Origin: Priapulus caudatus
Lineage: Eukaryota > Priapulida > Priapulimorpha > Priapulimorphida > Priapulidae
Assembly (NCBI RefSeq): GCF_000485595.1
Contig: NW_014577149.1
Coordinates: forward strand, 223,360-260,466
Length of the DNA: 37,107 nucleotides
Direction: 5' to 3'
Positions 1 through 10,361 of this stretch are shown here, in pieces. A model generated the notes under the pieces. The model saw nothing but the letters and a program-made list of their open reading frames with translations, made no database searches and was not told where the DNA came from. The translations under genes and the position numbers were made by a program. How positions within the stretch are numbered: the first letter of the stretch is position 1; each line of letters starts with the position of its first letter.

Positions 1-47
1 GATAATAATAATAATAACGATAATAATAATAATAATAATAATCACAA
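1..47. repeat. (ATA)n microsatellite
   Basis: The window opens in a run of ATA/TAA trinucleotides with one CGA interruption near position 19. It is simple repeat DNA with no coding content. Confidence 0.9.
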
Positions 48-1637
48 GCCGTTAATCAGCGGTTATAATGAATATCAGCCGAGTTATCAGTCAGGCCGCA
101 TGCGTTTGCGCAGAGAAATATCGTGCGCAGCAGCAGCTGCTGTCTAGTAAAACTTAACGGCTTTACGTTCTAAATTCCCGCATTTAAGGGCCTCTCGTAT
201 ATAATCACAATTGATTGACAAACACTGCTGACGCGAAACTTAATTAAATCTATCGAAGTGGCGGCCTTTGTTGGAGCCTTGTATGACATCCGCCGATTCG
301 TAGTTCATTTTTTGTTGGTTTTATGACACGCAGTCATCGTTCTCGATGATAGAGGGTCGTGCAATTCTAAATTACGATAAGCATTACAATAGGTTGAGTG
401 AATACATGCGTGTATCCATAATAGCATGCAAGGCCGCAAACTCTTGCGTAAGCGAGTAGGTCGAACTCAACATTATATGCGTACACATGATGTGCGTACG
501 TTAGTGCGTATACGTAAGTTACTTAAGCGTGTTCGTCTGTTTGTAATTCGAGACTGCCTGTAGATGGCGTTGCTTTGGGAGCCGTTTTATCGGTATTATA
601 TCGCACCGCTAGTTTTCAGTAGACGTTGTCGGGGTTTAATAATGACAACACCAAAAAATGAAAAAAAGGAAAAAATAAAAAAATTGTCATTATTAGCCTC
701 TGATGTTATCTGAGCAGCATTTATAATGTTTGCAGAAAACCTAACACTACAAGTGTATGTAGGGGGAGGGGGCGAGTTGTATGCATGCACAAGTTGTGCG
801 TTCCCACTCAGATCTGTTTTCGCGAGTCGTTTGCTCTGAAATACAGTTCGCTGCATACCCTTTCTTGTAAATTTTTACAATGAAAGGGTGGAAGGTTTCC
901 CTAGGTCGACGCCTCGTTGACTGTTCTGATGCGTACTACATTACAGAAATCAGGGATTAATCACTACCCATGCGCACTACCTACACGGGTAGCATTCCGA
1001 CTGTGAGACACGGCAGTTATTTTCAAAGCGACAACTGAGAGCGTAGACTTCCGTGTGCTTTGTGATGTTGGATTTGCCGAGTTCCTGGCGTTAGAGCAAG
1101 TGCACCGGCCACTATCGAATAATCACTCCACTTCTCACGGACAGCTGCACGCTGCATTTCCCTTACTTTAATCCGTGTGGAGAGCTATACATTGCCGCGG
1201 GACGTCTCACCCGCAGCTTCTGAGCGGTATGGGAGTCGCACTTTCCAGGAAGAGCAGAATTTTCATGGCCAGGGGTTGCGCGCTAGGCTTTCACACCGGC
1301 AACAAAATATAGCTACACTCTGACACCGCTTAAACATTGTAGCGCGTGCGAATATGTACGCATGTACGAGATCTATCGCCCCCGCGACATATGGGGAGCA
1401 TGATAGAGTGACGAATTCCTTAAACTAAGAAGAATCGTGCGTTCAATAGCTGACGCCCCACGAAATATGTACGGCGTTGTAACGTCAAACGCCATTACGT
1501 AACGTCGAGCGCCAATTTTACGTAATGCAACGCGATGGGATAACACGGCCGCGTGCTAGGAAATATCGTAAATCGAAGCCGACCTGTCCGTCGCCTCTCG
1601 CCTACTCGCATGGTAATTCAGTGGCACCATCCCCCAT
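48..1637. other. no gene seen
   Basis: Only short open frames (under 100 codons) of biased composition occur on either strand. I see no protein motif, no paired splice sites around an open frame, and no clear transposon end. TTACGTAA-type palindromes near 1495-1530 are short and may be chance. Confidence 0.5.
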
Positions 1638-1765
1638 GCCCCTCTCTATCTCTCTCTGTTTCTATTTCCATCCTCTCTCACTCCCCCTTTCTCTCTCCCT
1701 CCCTACCGCTCTCTCTTCTTTTCTCCCTCCCTCACTCTCCCCCTCTCTCTACTCTCACTCTGTGC
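1638..1765. repeat. CT-rich low-complexity tract
   Basis: Polypyrimidine sequence made of imperfect CT and CCCT units. The Ser/Leu-rich open frames that cross it come from the repeat. Confidence 0.85.
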
Positions 1766-2530
1766 AATGCCCCCCCACATCACGTTTCCACGTCAGTGCT
1801 CCAGCAGTCAGGCACATCTGAGCTATATCCACCGACTTATTAAAATTGTACAGCTTGTTGATCGCAGGAGCGAGGGACAGCAGACGATGCCGATTACCGC
1901 TGTGGCATTGCTGTATATTAGTGTGCGTCAACAGCCGCACGGTGTCGCTGCGGTCGGAGCGCAAACCTGCTGCATTCCCTTGGGGTGATTATTGCGGGCG
2001 CGCTGTGATTTATTGATACAATATAGGCGCAGCGAGCGAGCGGCGACCCGTAACGACGCGCGATGCCTTATATTGCGGCCTCGCTTCGTGATTTATTCAC
2101 GTTGCATTACGACCGCTTGTTTTTATTTACGCCGCGCATCGCGCTCTGTGCGTGCGCGCGCGTTATTCGCGTATTATTGTAAGCATGCAGTTTTCACGAA
2201 TGTAGCTGCACGTGACACTAGCAATGCTTGGAATTGCTATAGTAGTGAATGATATGATAGCTGGTTAGACGGAGTAACACGAGAGGGCGAAACTGGCTGA
2301 ACATTTCTAGAGCACGGGTCTCTACGCAGAGTATCAGCGAATGGCGTTTGCCGATTGCTCGCATACGTGTCTGTGCCACGTTGGCAAAAATGACGCATCT
2401 GGTCAAAAATAACCCGGCCACAGGCTACGTGTATTCTGTCATTTGAGACAAACTGCGCAGTTTATATTTTAGCCAAGGAGCGAAGCGCGGGGAAGATGCT
2501 TGCTCGTGTAGTTACCGTATTCGGCGATGA
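1766..2530. other. no gene seen
   Basis: GC-rich unique sequence with high CpG. Short open frames on both strands show no recognisable motif. Confidence 0.45.
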
Positions 2531-2881
2531 TGTGGGAAAACTACGTCACGTGAAGGAAGCAGAGACAACCTGTTCCGGGAGCTCACATATAAAAGCGAGA
2601 GCGCGTGTCGATTTCAGGAAGAAGGAAAATAGATTAGTTTAGCAAGTAGAGAGTCGACAGCATGATCTACCGGTCGAGTATAGTTGTGCGGCTATAGTGA
2701 TTTGTGTTAGAAGCGTTATTGTTTGAATTGGTTCGGAGAGAGAACCTTGGGATTCAAATATTGATTACATAGATTAAATATCATTGTGCGTTATTTCTGC
2801 CTTATTGCGTCATTCTTGAGTTTTAACAGCTTTACTATAAACTAGTGAATTCACCTGTGTAGTTGTGGTTTCCCGACTACA
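2531..2881 (+). mobile_element. possible solo LTR or pol II promoter region
   Basis: The segment starts with TGTGGGAAA and ends with CCCGACTACA, so it has TG...CA ends with an imperfect inverted relation (TGT..GGGAAA versus TTTCCCGACTACA). It contains a good TATA box. That layout suits an LTR of a retrotransposon, but no target-site duplication is obvious. No primer-binding site follows and no second LTR is in the window. The alternative is an ordinary promoter with an untranslated leader. Confidence 0.25.
2588..2595 (+). promoter_or_regulatory. TATA box
   Basis: TATAAAAG stands in a GC-rich upstream context, and a purine-rich leader begins about 30 bp downstream (around 2618). A short upstream frame starts at ATG 2662 and stops after 11 codons. 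No coding exon is found downstream before the transposon remains, so the promoter may belong to an LTR or to a gene whose coding exons are not recognised. Confidence 0.45.
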
Positions 2882-3416
2882 TATTTTGCTTCTTTGCGTG
2901 AACATGCGTACACGCGTATACGGGGAAGCATGACGTGATGAGTTCTCTCTTTTGACATCTCTTGAAACGATTTCTCGTTTTTAATTGCCGCGCGAGAGTT
3001 AGTTACGGAGAATCACGACGCACGTGTTAAGAGTAAATTTTTGCAAACGCATCGAAATTTGCCCGCACATGTAGTCTGCATGCGTTTGTCAGTTGCATCA
3101 TTGTTTAATTATGGGCTTGGCTATAATTCCCCGAATATTTCACTGGCGTACATTCGTCGCGCTATATGTTATAAATTATAAAACGGTACCTATAGCAATC
3201 GAGTAGATTTCGCGTTGTTTTCGCACAATGCAGAGAGGTCCGTATCTTGTTACGAAGTCCTGTTATTATTCAGCATGAAGTGTTTAATGTGTTGAGAAAC
3301 ATCGTCTCATCTGCATATATCGGCGGCGTGTGAACGCCTGCATTCGTTGCAGACGACTGGCGCGTGTGAGCGGGGGTTTTCGCTCGATGTAGCGCACTAT
3401 AGGGGCCTACATATAA
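2882..3416. other. no gene seen
   Basis: AT-richer unique sequence between the possible LTR and the ATACAT microsatellite. No supported open frame or repeat was found. Confidence 0.45.
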
Positions 3417-3485
3417 GGCTCTATATATACATATACATATACGTATACATATACGTATACATATACATATACATATACATATACA
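3417..3485. repeat. (TATACA)n microsatellite
   Basis: Hexamer ATATAC/ATACGT array immediately upstream of the Harbinger-derived sequence. Confidence 0.9.
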
Positions 3486-3594
3486 ATTATATAATTTCAG
3501 TACAATCGACTGAAAGACAGAATTGGTAGAACAGACACCAATAGGCGAAACGCTATTAAACTAATAAATTAATAAATTCATTATATAATTTCAG
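3486..3594 (+). repeat. tandem partial copy of Harbinger intron 3' end and exon start
   Basis: TATATAATTTCAG followed by TACAATCGACTGAAAG occurs here and again 94 bp later at the intact exon start (3595). The first unit codes for the opening of the transposase DDE exon (YNRLKDRIGR...) and then runs into an AT-rich ATTAATAAA tail. The same tandem arrangement is seen at 13790-13970. Confidence 0.8.
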
Positions 3595-4549
3595 TACCTA
3601 TGCTATCGACTGAAGGACAGAATTGGTAGAAGAGACACTAATATGCGAAAAGCTATTATCGTGGAAAAGAGGATTGCCATAACACTGTGGCGTTTAGCAA
3701 CTTCTATTGAATACAGAAGTCTAGGTCACATCTTTGGAGTCGGAAAAAAAATACCGTGTGTCAGATTGTCAATGAAGTCTGCCTTGTAATACAAGAAGAT
3801 CTTTTCCCGGAGTTTGTTTGTATTCTGCGCGATGCCAGGCTTAAAGAAACCATGCGGATTTTCGAGGACAATTGGGGGTTTCCGAAAGTGTTCGAGCAGT
3901 GGATGGGTCGCATACACCAATTTTGTCGCCACAGAACAATCCGAATGATTATTTTAATCGAAAGGGTTGGCACAGTTTGAACATCCAGGCAGTTGTCGAC
4001 CCGAACTACATGTTTATTGACTTAAATGTTGGGTGGCCTGGCAGTGTTCATGACGCGAGAATACTAGGAATATCATCATTTTATCGCAAAGAAGAACAGG
4101 GCATCCTTGTTGAAAATCTGAAACAAACTATTAATAATGTTGATATCCCTCCATTAATTCTCGGAGATCCTGCTTACCCTTTGCTACCTTGGCTTATGAA
4201 GCCGTATCCTGTTAATACGAAAACTAATCGGGCCGAGAAACACTTTAACTATCGCCTGAGTCGTGCACGGGCAGTAGTCGAAAATGCGTTTTGGCGACTC
4301 AAAAGACAATGGCGAATTCTACTGAAACGGGTAGACTGTCATTTGGATAATATTCCAACATTAATTGCAACATGCTGTACTTTACATAATATCTGTGAAA
4401 CATTCCGCGAGGGATTCAACGGTGAACTTTTTATAAATGAAGCTGGAGAATGTGATGCACAGAGAAACAATCTGAACACCCCAGCAACTCGTCGTGCTGT
4501 TTGTGTCCGTGATGCTTTAAGAGACTATTTTGAAGAACACCGCTTGTAA
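3595..4549 (+). pseudogene. PIF/Harbinger transposase, DDE exon, two frameshifts
   Basis: This exon begins right after a TTTCAG splice acceptor. It reads YLCYRLKDRI, then an HTH-like stretch (MRKAI..VEKRIAITLWRLAT...GHIFGVGK) typical of Harbinger transposases. The DDE nuclease follows: first Asp in AVDGSH, second in ILGDPAYPLLPW, Glu in VVENAFWRLK. All three catalytic residues survive, as does the family tail with CCTLHNIC. The frame breaks twice compared with the sister copy at 20668-19921: one extra base in the A-run near 3750 (GVGK|STV), and a shift near 3870-3890 just before AVDGSH. The frame is then open to the stop at 4547-4549. No first exon is found upstream, although one exists at 13310. 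The element cannot make transposase as it stands, but the DDE half is well preserved and probably young. Harbinger transposases excise and insert their element together with a Myb-like partner. Confidence 0.9.
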
Positions 4550-4552
4550 ATA

Positions 4553-4667
4553 CAGTAAAACTCGCATAAGTCGACACTTGGGACGCGCATATTTGTGCCG
4601 ACACAAAAATCGTAAGTCGACACAAAAATGCTGGTCCGAAAAGTGTCGACTTATGCGAGTTTTACTG
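4553..4667. mobile_element. 115-bp pogo/Tigger-like MITE
   Basis: CAGTAAAACTCGCATAAGTC at the left end is matched by its reverse complement at the right end (GACTTATGCGAGTTTTACTG). The inverted repeats are at least 27 bp and near perfect. A TA dinucleotide flanks each side (4551-4552 and 4668-4669), as expected for Tc1/mariner/pogo target duplication, and the CAGT-type terminus fits pogo/Tigger relatives. Only about 60 bp lie between the arms, so it is non-autonomous. It inserted 3 bp after the transposase stop codon, in the 3' UTR. Confidence 0.9.
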
Positions 4668-4759
4668 TATGCACAAATTAGCTATGCTAAGCTTTGTCGA
4701 TACGATGTGCGTAAACTCGGGTTTACTAGTGTGCGGCGTGTGACAGCAACGTCACACGC

Positions 4760-4765
4760 AATAAA
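4760..4765 (+). terminator. AATAAA polyadenylation signal
   Basis: AATAAA lies about 210 bp downstream of the Harbinger transposase stop, about 95 bp once the inserted MITE is removed. It is a fitting 3' end for that gene before it converges on the partner gene at 4817. Confidence 0.5.
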
Positions 4766-4816
4766 CAGCAGCGTCATTCATTTTTAAGGTGAACAAATCA
4801 TTCACAAAATGTTAGT

Positions 4817-5068
4817 TTATAGTTTATAGAAGGATAATTCATCTTCCTGCTGTGAAGAATAATACTGGTGTTGTGGCTGTTGTGCAGAAGGCTGTCTTGA
4901 ACGTAAAGTTTCAGCTAACATGCTAAACATACGAAATTCATGATCTCTTGCATCCTTCCTTTCCCTTTCTCTCTCCTGTCTCTTCTTTTGTTCATTTTCT
5001 TCTCTCTCCTGTCTCCAGTTACCATACAGACGGGGAACTCGACGAGAGTGCATACTCTTAACTGCTGG
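4817..5068 (-). pseudogene. Harbinger Myb/SANT-like partner, C-terminal part
   Basis: An open minus-strand frame of about 80 codons reads LYGNWRQEREENEQ, then a strongly charged Glu/Arg/Lys helix, then DHEFRMFSMLAETL and a Gln-rich end before the stop at 4817-4819. A charged coiled coil ending in HE.RMF.ML is usual at the C terminus of the Myb-like proteins encoded next to Harbinger transposases. It lies tail-to-tail with the transposase (stop at 4549), the same arrangement as at 19486-20668. The N-terminal DNA-binding half is missing here: upstream sequence passes into a CA repeat. The assignment is by motif and position; the sequence that would link it to the N-terminal part at 7466-10292 is lost in the gap at 10337. 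Confidence 0.65.
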
Positions 5069-5212
5069 AGAGAGCTAGCTACAGCGTGTGAGTGCCTGAT
5101 CGCGTGGGCCTGCGGACCTGATCTCAGCGCATGCTGCGACTTCGCCGCTCACTGGTGGCTGCTGCTGACTCGCCACTCGCTGACTCGACGCGCTATCGAT
5201 CGCGCGTGGCTA

Positions 5213-5248
5213 CACACACACACACAGCACCCACACACACACACACAA
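5213..5248. repeat. (CA)n microsatellite
   Basis: Interrupted CA dinucleotide tract. Confidence 0.9.
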
Positions 5249-5730
5249 GACCAGATTACATGACCTCCGTTGGCAACTCCGTGGGCAGGATAAAACAGTA
5301 TAACTATCCTATCCCTAACCTTAACACTAACTATAAAGCGACTCGAGTCGTATATATATAGCGTCTAAAAAAGATAATTAATCTATGGCGTATAACGTTG
5401 GCCTTCATAACAAACTGAACTGAACTGTTTCTGAACTGGACAATCAATCCAAACAACTAGTGTAGGCTAGCTAATTAATTAATTAATTAATAATTAAAAT
5501 AATTAATTAATAGCTGGAAATTAATTAATAGCTAGTGAACGACATTATTTTGTGGGAAAGCGATGCATGCGCAAATGGACTACCGTACCCGTAGCCACAA
5601 GACATTAAGATACGGCTACCGTCCCGGTAGCCACTGCGACAAAAAATACATTTGATACCTGTGCTATAGTTTGCAACATCACAAAACGGCAATTAGGAGT
5701 TTCGAACCCATCCGAGGACGGTTAACGTTT
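5249..5730. other. no gene; (AATT)n and short degenerate repeats
   Basis: Holds an AATTAATT tract (about 5470-5530). At 5580-5640 there are two diverged copies of a short motif (TACCGTACCCGTAGCCAC and TACCGTCCCGGTAGCCAC). No coding evidence. Confidence 0.5.
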
Positions 5731-5990
5731 CCGAACATTCCAAGAACATAACTCTCTCACCATGTAAAACCAATGAATGCATAACGACATGGGAATGTTC
5801 TTAGAATATTTTTGGCTAAATGTAACCACACTAGAACCTCCAGCGAATGTTACGAGAAACACTCCAAGAACATAACTCTCTCACCAAGTAAAAACCAATG
5901 AATGATAACGATATGGAATGTTCAACTTCTTAGAATATTTTTGGCTAATGTAACCAAACAGAACCTCCAGCGAATGTTACGAGAATGTTC
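5731..5990. repeat. two tandem copies of a 124-bp unit
   Basis: CCAAGAACATAACTCTCTCA begins each unit (first near 5740, second near 5864), and both units end with CCTCCAGCGAATGTTACGAG. They differ by scattered substitutions and small indels. The second unit is followed by GAATGTTCCGTGTTTGCTGG and then the Gypsy remnant. The unit carries short internal inverted pieces (GAATGTTC with GAACATTC), so it may derive from a MITE. Confidence 0.8.
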
Positions 5991-6009
5991 CGTGTTTGCT
6001 GGGAAGAAT

Positions 6010-6390
6010 CTTCAATCCCAGCAAACCCACTTGCCTTGCAACAGACTGGTCAAGAATGGCATCGGCTTCTGGCTCCTGCAGAAACACTGTGGCTGCAAAA
6101 ATTATTAACGCTTTCTGCTGCAACTCAGGCTGGAAGATAACTCCGTTGGCAGCAGTTCACCCATGCTGCTGAGACACGCTATGCTCCAGTGGAAGGTGAA
6201 GACTTGCAGTAGCCGACTCTCTAGACAAGGCAAGGTATTTCGTCTTGGGTTGCGAGGACCTCATTATAGCAGTCAACCACAAGCCCTCCTCAAGATCTTC
6301 GCTGACCGTGCTCTACAGGACATCCTAACCCCCGCCTGAGAAACTTGAAGGAAAAACCCCTGCGCTACCAGCCCCAGAATTTAATAATTG
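6010..6390 (+). pseudogene. Ty3/Gypsy pol fragment, RNase H domain, heavily frameshifted
   Basis: Read across frames, the region gives QTDW, KNGIGFWLLQKHCGC, FCCNSGWKIT, FTHAAETRYAPVEGE, AVADSLDKARYFVLGCEDL, IIAVNHKP, LLKIFADRALQDI and NPRLRNLKEK, in the order and spacing of the RNase H region of invertebrate Ty3/Gypsy polyproteins. The stretch is broken by at least five frameshifts or stops within 380 bp and has no reverse transcriptase, integrase or LTR attached. It is an old, dead retrotransposon fragment. Confidence 0.85.
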
Positions 6391-6639
6391 ACGTTGTTTT
6401 CCCGCAGTTTTATTAAAGGAATGAAGACAAGATGCAGAATATCAAACATATCAATCAATTTTCACAGACTTGCCACTGCTTGCTTCCGTGAAGGCGGAAA
6501 AAGACGACTTAAAATTGAGAATTGTCACACTCACGGTCACCCACTTCTCTCCTTCGCCGGATAGATCCACATCGTGTGGTTGCAGCAGCACATGAGTTGA
6601 CGGCCGCGTGAGCGCGTTGCATGCATCATATCAGAAGTC

Positions 6640-6690
6640 TATCAATAGATATATTATATATCTATATATATTAATAGTCTATCTATTCCA
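6640..6690. repeat. AT-rich tract
   Basis: TATATCTATATATATTAATAG-type sequence of low complexity. Confidence 0.7.
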
Positions 6691-6835
6691 TATCCGAGCC
6701 GTGCCGCGACCCGGGCTCCCCCCTCCTGCCCTGCCCTGCCCTCCGTAATTTTCCTTTTCAGTCAAATTTTCCCTGAAAAATTGTTCGTTATTTTATCAAC
6801 ACACATACGGCAGCATTTTAGTGCCACAAAAAAAT

Positions 6836-6935
6836 ATTTTTATCTCGAAATTACGAAAATAGTATCTCGAAATTACGAAATAGTTTCTCGTAATTACGAA
6901 ATAGTTTCTACGAACTATACGATACTATACGATAT
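6836..6935. repeat. short tandem repeat, ATCTCGAAATTACGAAATAGT-like unit
   Basis: Three to four diverged units of about 21-25 bp built on CTCG(A/T)AATTACGAAATAGT, ending in ACGATACTATACGATA. The unit is partly palindromic around AATT. Confidence 0.75.
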
Positions 6936-7045
6936 CTATTGAAGATTCTTGATCCAGTCGGCGTTCAGCTGCGTTCCCATGGCAGGATTGCGTCGCAACA
7001 TAATATTTCACACGGGTCCCAATTTTGTGTGGCATTTTCACACAG

Positions 7046-7207
7046 CCCGCGTTCACACGGAGCGAAGGAATTCGGGTCGAAAACGACCCGTGTCAAATGG
7101 TCCCGGGACCCGGACGAGCGTTCACACGGACGTTTTCTCGGTACGAAAACGACTCGGTCGAAAACGAAGTCGAGTCCTGGTTTTCATTTTGTCGTGTGAA
7201 CGCGCGA
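7046..7207. repeat. Harbinger-family terminal/subterminal region
   Basis: CGCGTTCACACGGAGCGAAG opens the region and CGTGTGAACGCGCGACTCGG closes it, in inverted orientation. Between them are palindromic GGGTCGAAAACGACCC-type units. The same block occurs at 13081-13180 and 18297-18470, each time upstream of Harbinger coding remains, so it is probably the subterminal region of this transposon family. The exact element end and its 3-bp target duplication are not resolved. Confidence 0.7.
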
Positions 7208-8496
7208 CTCGGGTCGGAATTAGTACGTCACAACACGAAAACACAATGGCAATGTAAAAAAAAACAAAATGTATAACTAAAGGGGCTCCATCTAAATCTA
7301 ATCGTAGAAATTTTATACATTGTTTTTACAATGTTCTTAAAGGTAGAGCTTTTGTTAGTCAAAGTTCTGACCACACCTAACGGCATTGGCCTATAGTCAC
7401 AATAAACAACAGTTTCGATCTACACATTTCAGTATTTTCACTAATATACTAGTATAAATATATAAATGGCCAAACAAAGAGCAGAACTATGGTTACACGA
7501 GGAGAACGTCGCTCTTGGAGATCTGGAAAACTGATTTTATTCAGGAACAACTAACGGGGACATCGAGAAATCGAGTAGTCTATCAAGACATCGTAGAAAA
7601 ACTGGCAATGCGAGGGATCATAAAATCTATTCTGGCAAGTGAGTAATCGCCTCAAGAGATTAAGAAACACGTACAAGAAAAGTTGTTGATAACAACAACA
7701 GATCGGGAAGAGCGCGCGAACAACGTGCAGCTACTTATAACCAGGGGCGCGCGCGTACGGGCGGGGCGGGGGGGGCCCGGGCCCCCCCACTTTTTTTGCG
7801 CAGAAAAAATATATGTCTCATAGGTATTTGTATGATCGGAAACGAAATGCAAGAAAAGAAAGAGGGAATAAGGGACGGAGAGGAAGGGGGAAGAGCGAAA
7901 GAGACTGTCTTGATCACATTTTCATCTGGCCTACTGCAAAATTACATAAGTTTTGACGAAAAGTCCCTCTAGCCTTACTCTACTAGGCAAACAGAGCATG
8001 TACAAGGCGGCCGTATTTACCCCCGCAATACCGTGCGACTTCCGGGGCCTGATCCTGCATGCTCGGAGGTCGATGCGAGGGTCGGCAATATCAGTACGCG
8101 CGGTACTTGCAGTATGGCAGGCCCGTAGCCCAGGGCGGGTTCGGGGATTACGAAACGAACCCCCCCCCTCGAGCCCACCCTCCCCCCAAGCAAGAAATTT
8201 TTTTTTTTAAATTTGCAAGAATTTCACTATTCAGGTCGCTCCATTTTAGTGTAATAATTGCAAAAATCATCCATCGTGTGCGGAGGGTGACACCCACGCT
8301 CCCTACACCCTCACCCCGCTCGATTCCCCCCGGCTTTGGTCCTTCGACCTGTCGCTTCGCGCCCCGAGCAGGGGTCGTACAGGAGGGGGGGGGTTCCAGG
8401 GCAGTCCGGCACCCCCCTTGCCTCGCTCCAGAAAACGCATCTGAGGGGGTCTAATTTGAAAAATTTTCTGGGTAAGCGCCCCCAGACCCCCCCTCG

Positions 8497-8555
8497 CGTG
8501 CTCGCAACTTTGGTACGGTTAGACCCACCCCTGGTACAAATCCTGTACACGGCCC
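8497..8555. repeat. dispersed repeat, inverted copy at 22226-22285
   Basis: GTGCTCGCAACTTTGG..ACGGTTAGACC and CTGGTACAAATCCT reappear in reverse complement at 22226-22285, with a G-run where this copy has CACCC. It is a short non-coding interspersed repeat lying inside the hAT-like insertion. Confidence 0.75.
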
Positions 8556-8640
8556 TGCCGAGCAAATTGCCAACATTGAAAAACGACCCCCCCCCCCAAT
8601 ATAAAAGTACGCGCAGCACGCAGAGCCTAACGCACGCTGC

Positions 8641-8712
8641 ATAACGCAGAGCCGTATACCGGACCGTACCCATGGTACGTTCCGGCAGTAACCTGGGGGA
8701 ACATAGACCCTA
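8641..8712. repeat. arm of the GTACCC inverted-repeat element family
   Basis: CCGTATACCGGACCGTACCC, then TGGTACGTTCCGGCAGTAAC and ACATAGACC, match the right arm of the element at 16908-17175. Only one arm is seen here. Confidence 0.7.
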
Positions 8713-10077
8713 TGAGCGTTAGTTTTAATGTATATATTTTTATATAGTTCCTTTTATTTCCGTTTTTCTTCCATTTAAAAATTGAAATTTTCACCTTCGA
8801 TGTGCACCAGATCGCCTCCATTTCAGTGCAAATTGAAAAAGCTCCCTGCCGTGGGAGGGGATCCCCCTCCCACAACCCACCCCCGCTCGGTCGCCTGGCT
8901 CCCCGCTCGGGGCGCTTCGCGCCCGAATAACTCAGCCCCCGGCATGGTCGCTTCATTCTCTCAATTGGGCCCCCCCACTTTGAAAACCGTGGCGCCGCCC
9001 CTGTTTAATTGATCTGGACGAAGTATTGGAAGGCGTCCTTGCATGTTGCATCCACACCAGCGTTGCTGAATCGTCATCGGCTGAGGCAGTAGTGAGGATG
9101 ACCAATCCAATGAAGAGGAAGAGGATTTAAGGGATAGTAAGTACACGTATTGTAGTTACACAATAGATCAATTTGAATAAACTGTCGGGCAACAAGAAGC
9201 AATTTTTACTTGTCCGAATTTTGGTTTTACTTATCCAAAATTTACTTGCAATCTAGAGCCGTCAAGGCACATTTTTAGTTCAGTGCATATCATATTACAG
9301 TATTTACATGTAAAATCGTAATTTTACAGCTTTTTTCTCAACTCCATGAACGAGTTTTGCTGTCGCTCTCTCATACCAGCGGTGCCCACCCCTACACGCC
9401 CCCACGCGACTGACACAATCGGTGCACTCCCCCTCCCACGTACTTCAATCAATAACACCGCCCAGCCAGCAGGCACGATGTGTACAGCCACAGACACGGG
9501 CGTTTCGGATGTTAGGAATTTTACACAACTAGAAATTTTTGATCATGGTTTGAGCCAACGACTATGGTAGTAACTAGTAGGCCTAATACTGGGGTTTTCC
9601 CCATTTTGCCCAGAACAAAATAGGCGTCCAAATGTGTAAAATTATTTTCTCCTTGATGTATTTTGTGTTTTGTCATTGTAGTTAATAGTGATGTGGAATC
9701 TGCAGCTGATGGCGAATTACTGTACCTGTCATTATTATTCAGAACCAACACCAGGTTGTTCAGGTGAGTCTTTCTTTGAAGTATCCCGTAAATTTAAAAG
9801 ATATTGAGTAGTAGATATGATTAAGATGATTTTAAGTATGCAGTCATAATCATCAGCAATAAAACTAAAGGAGACAAAAATGTTTCAGGCATACAGTTAC
9901 CTACAGCCAGCAGCACCCCTAAATCCAATGAAAAAGAAATAACTGCAGAAAAAGGAAGAAGTGTCACTAGCACCAAAGGTAGATATTTATTATCTTATAA
10001 CTTTTCTTGTCAATGATGCAGAATCTTTGAGTCTGGTTGCACAACAAATTTAACCAGCCATATCATATCAATCAATA

Positions 10078-10175
10078 TATGATATAATATCAATTATATA
10101 TATTAAATAAATATTATATTTATAATAATATATTATATTATTTATATATATATATATTATATTTAATAATTTTAA
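10078..10175. repeat. AT-rich low-complexity tract
   Basis: ATATATTAAATAATATTATATT-type sequence inside the putative last intron of the Myb-like pseudogene. Confidence 0.8.
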
Positions 10176-10336
10176 TAATATTAAATATGCTCACGTTATT
10201 TTTCCAGGGAAGGGAGCAGGAAAAGGAAATAGAAAAAGAAAGCTGACGATGTGTTTTTGGAGTCTATGTCTAGACTATTGAAAGAAGTCTGATGACCAGT
10301 TTTGGATGCGGAAATCATGAGCTCCGCCGCATTGAA

Positions 10337-10361
10337 NNNNNNNNNNNNNNNNNNNNNNNNN
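10337..10361. other. assembly gap (25 N)
   Basis: Run of N of fixed placeholder length. The left side ends in the Myb-like gene and the right side starts in a CT microsatellite, so the true distance is unknown. Confidence 0.99.

Larger units (their letters stand above)
7742..9003. mobile_element. 1.26-kb hAT-like non-autonomous insertion, nested
   Basis: The left end is CAGGGGCGCG and the right end CGCCGCCCCTG, and both ends carry the phrase GGGCCCCCCCACTTT. Comparison with the uninterrupted sister copy (19780-19800, CTACTTTAATGATCCTGG) shows the insertion lies inside the Myb-like exon. CAGGGGCG ends are usual for hAT elements. The 8-bp flanks (CTTATAAC and TTTAATTG) do not match well, so the target duplication has decayed or the class is wrong. 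There is no transposase. G/C homopolymer blocks and other repeat pieces (8497-8555 and 8641-8712) inside point to nested insertions. Confidence 0.6.
7466..10292 (+). pseudogene. Harbinger Myb/SANT-like partner gene, multi-exon, broken
   Basis: The ATG at 7466 opens MAKQRAELWLHEE. Correcting a few single-base shifts gives SLLEIWKTDFIQEQL, RNRVVYQDIVEKLAMRG, NRLKRLRNTYKK, NNNRSGRART and LDEVLEGVLAC, the layout of the Myb/SANT-like (trihelix) domain carried by Harbinger partner proteins. A hAT-like insertion splits this exon (7742-9003). It resumes at 9004 and ends in an acidic stretch with a donor at 9136 (GGGATA|GTAAGT). Likely exons follow, each with AG and GT borders: 9682-9763, 9889-9978 (TPKSNEKEITAEKGRS), and 10208-10292 (KRKADDVFLESMSRLLKEV, stop). 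Frames do not stay open across all joins. The partner normally carries the transposase into the nucleus and binds the transposon ends. The acidic and charged C-terminal helix would lie beyond, in the gap at 10337. Confidence 0.7.

Noticed and set aside
8059-8956. Overlapping frames of 100-130 codons on both strands, Arg/Pro/Gly-rich
   Set aside because: They lie in G/C homopolymer-rich non-autonomous transposon DNA with no motif.
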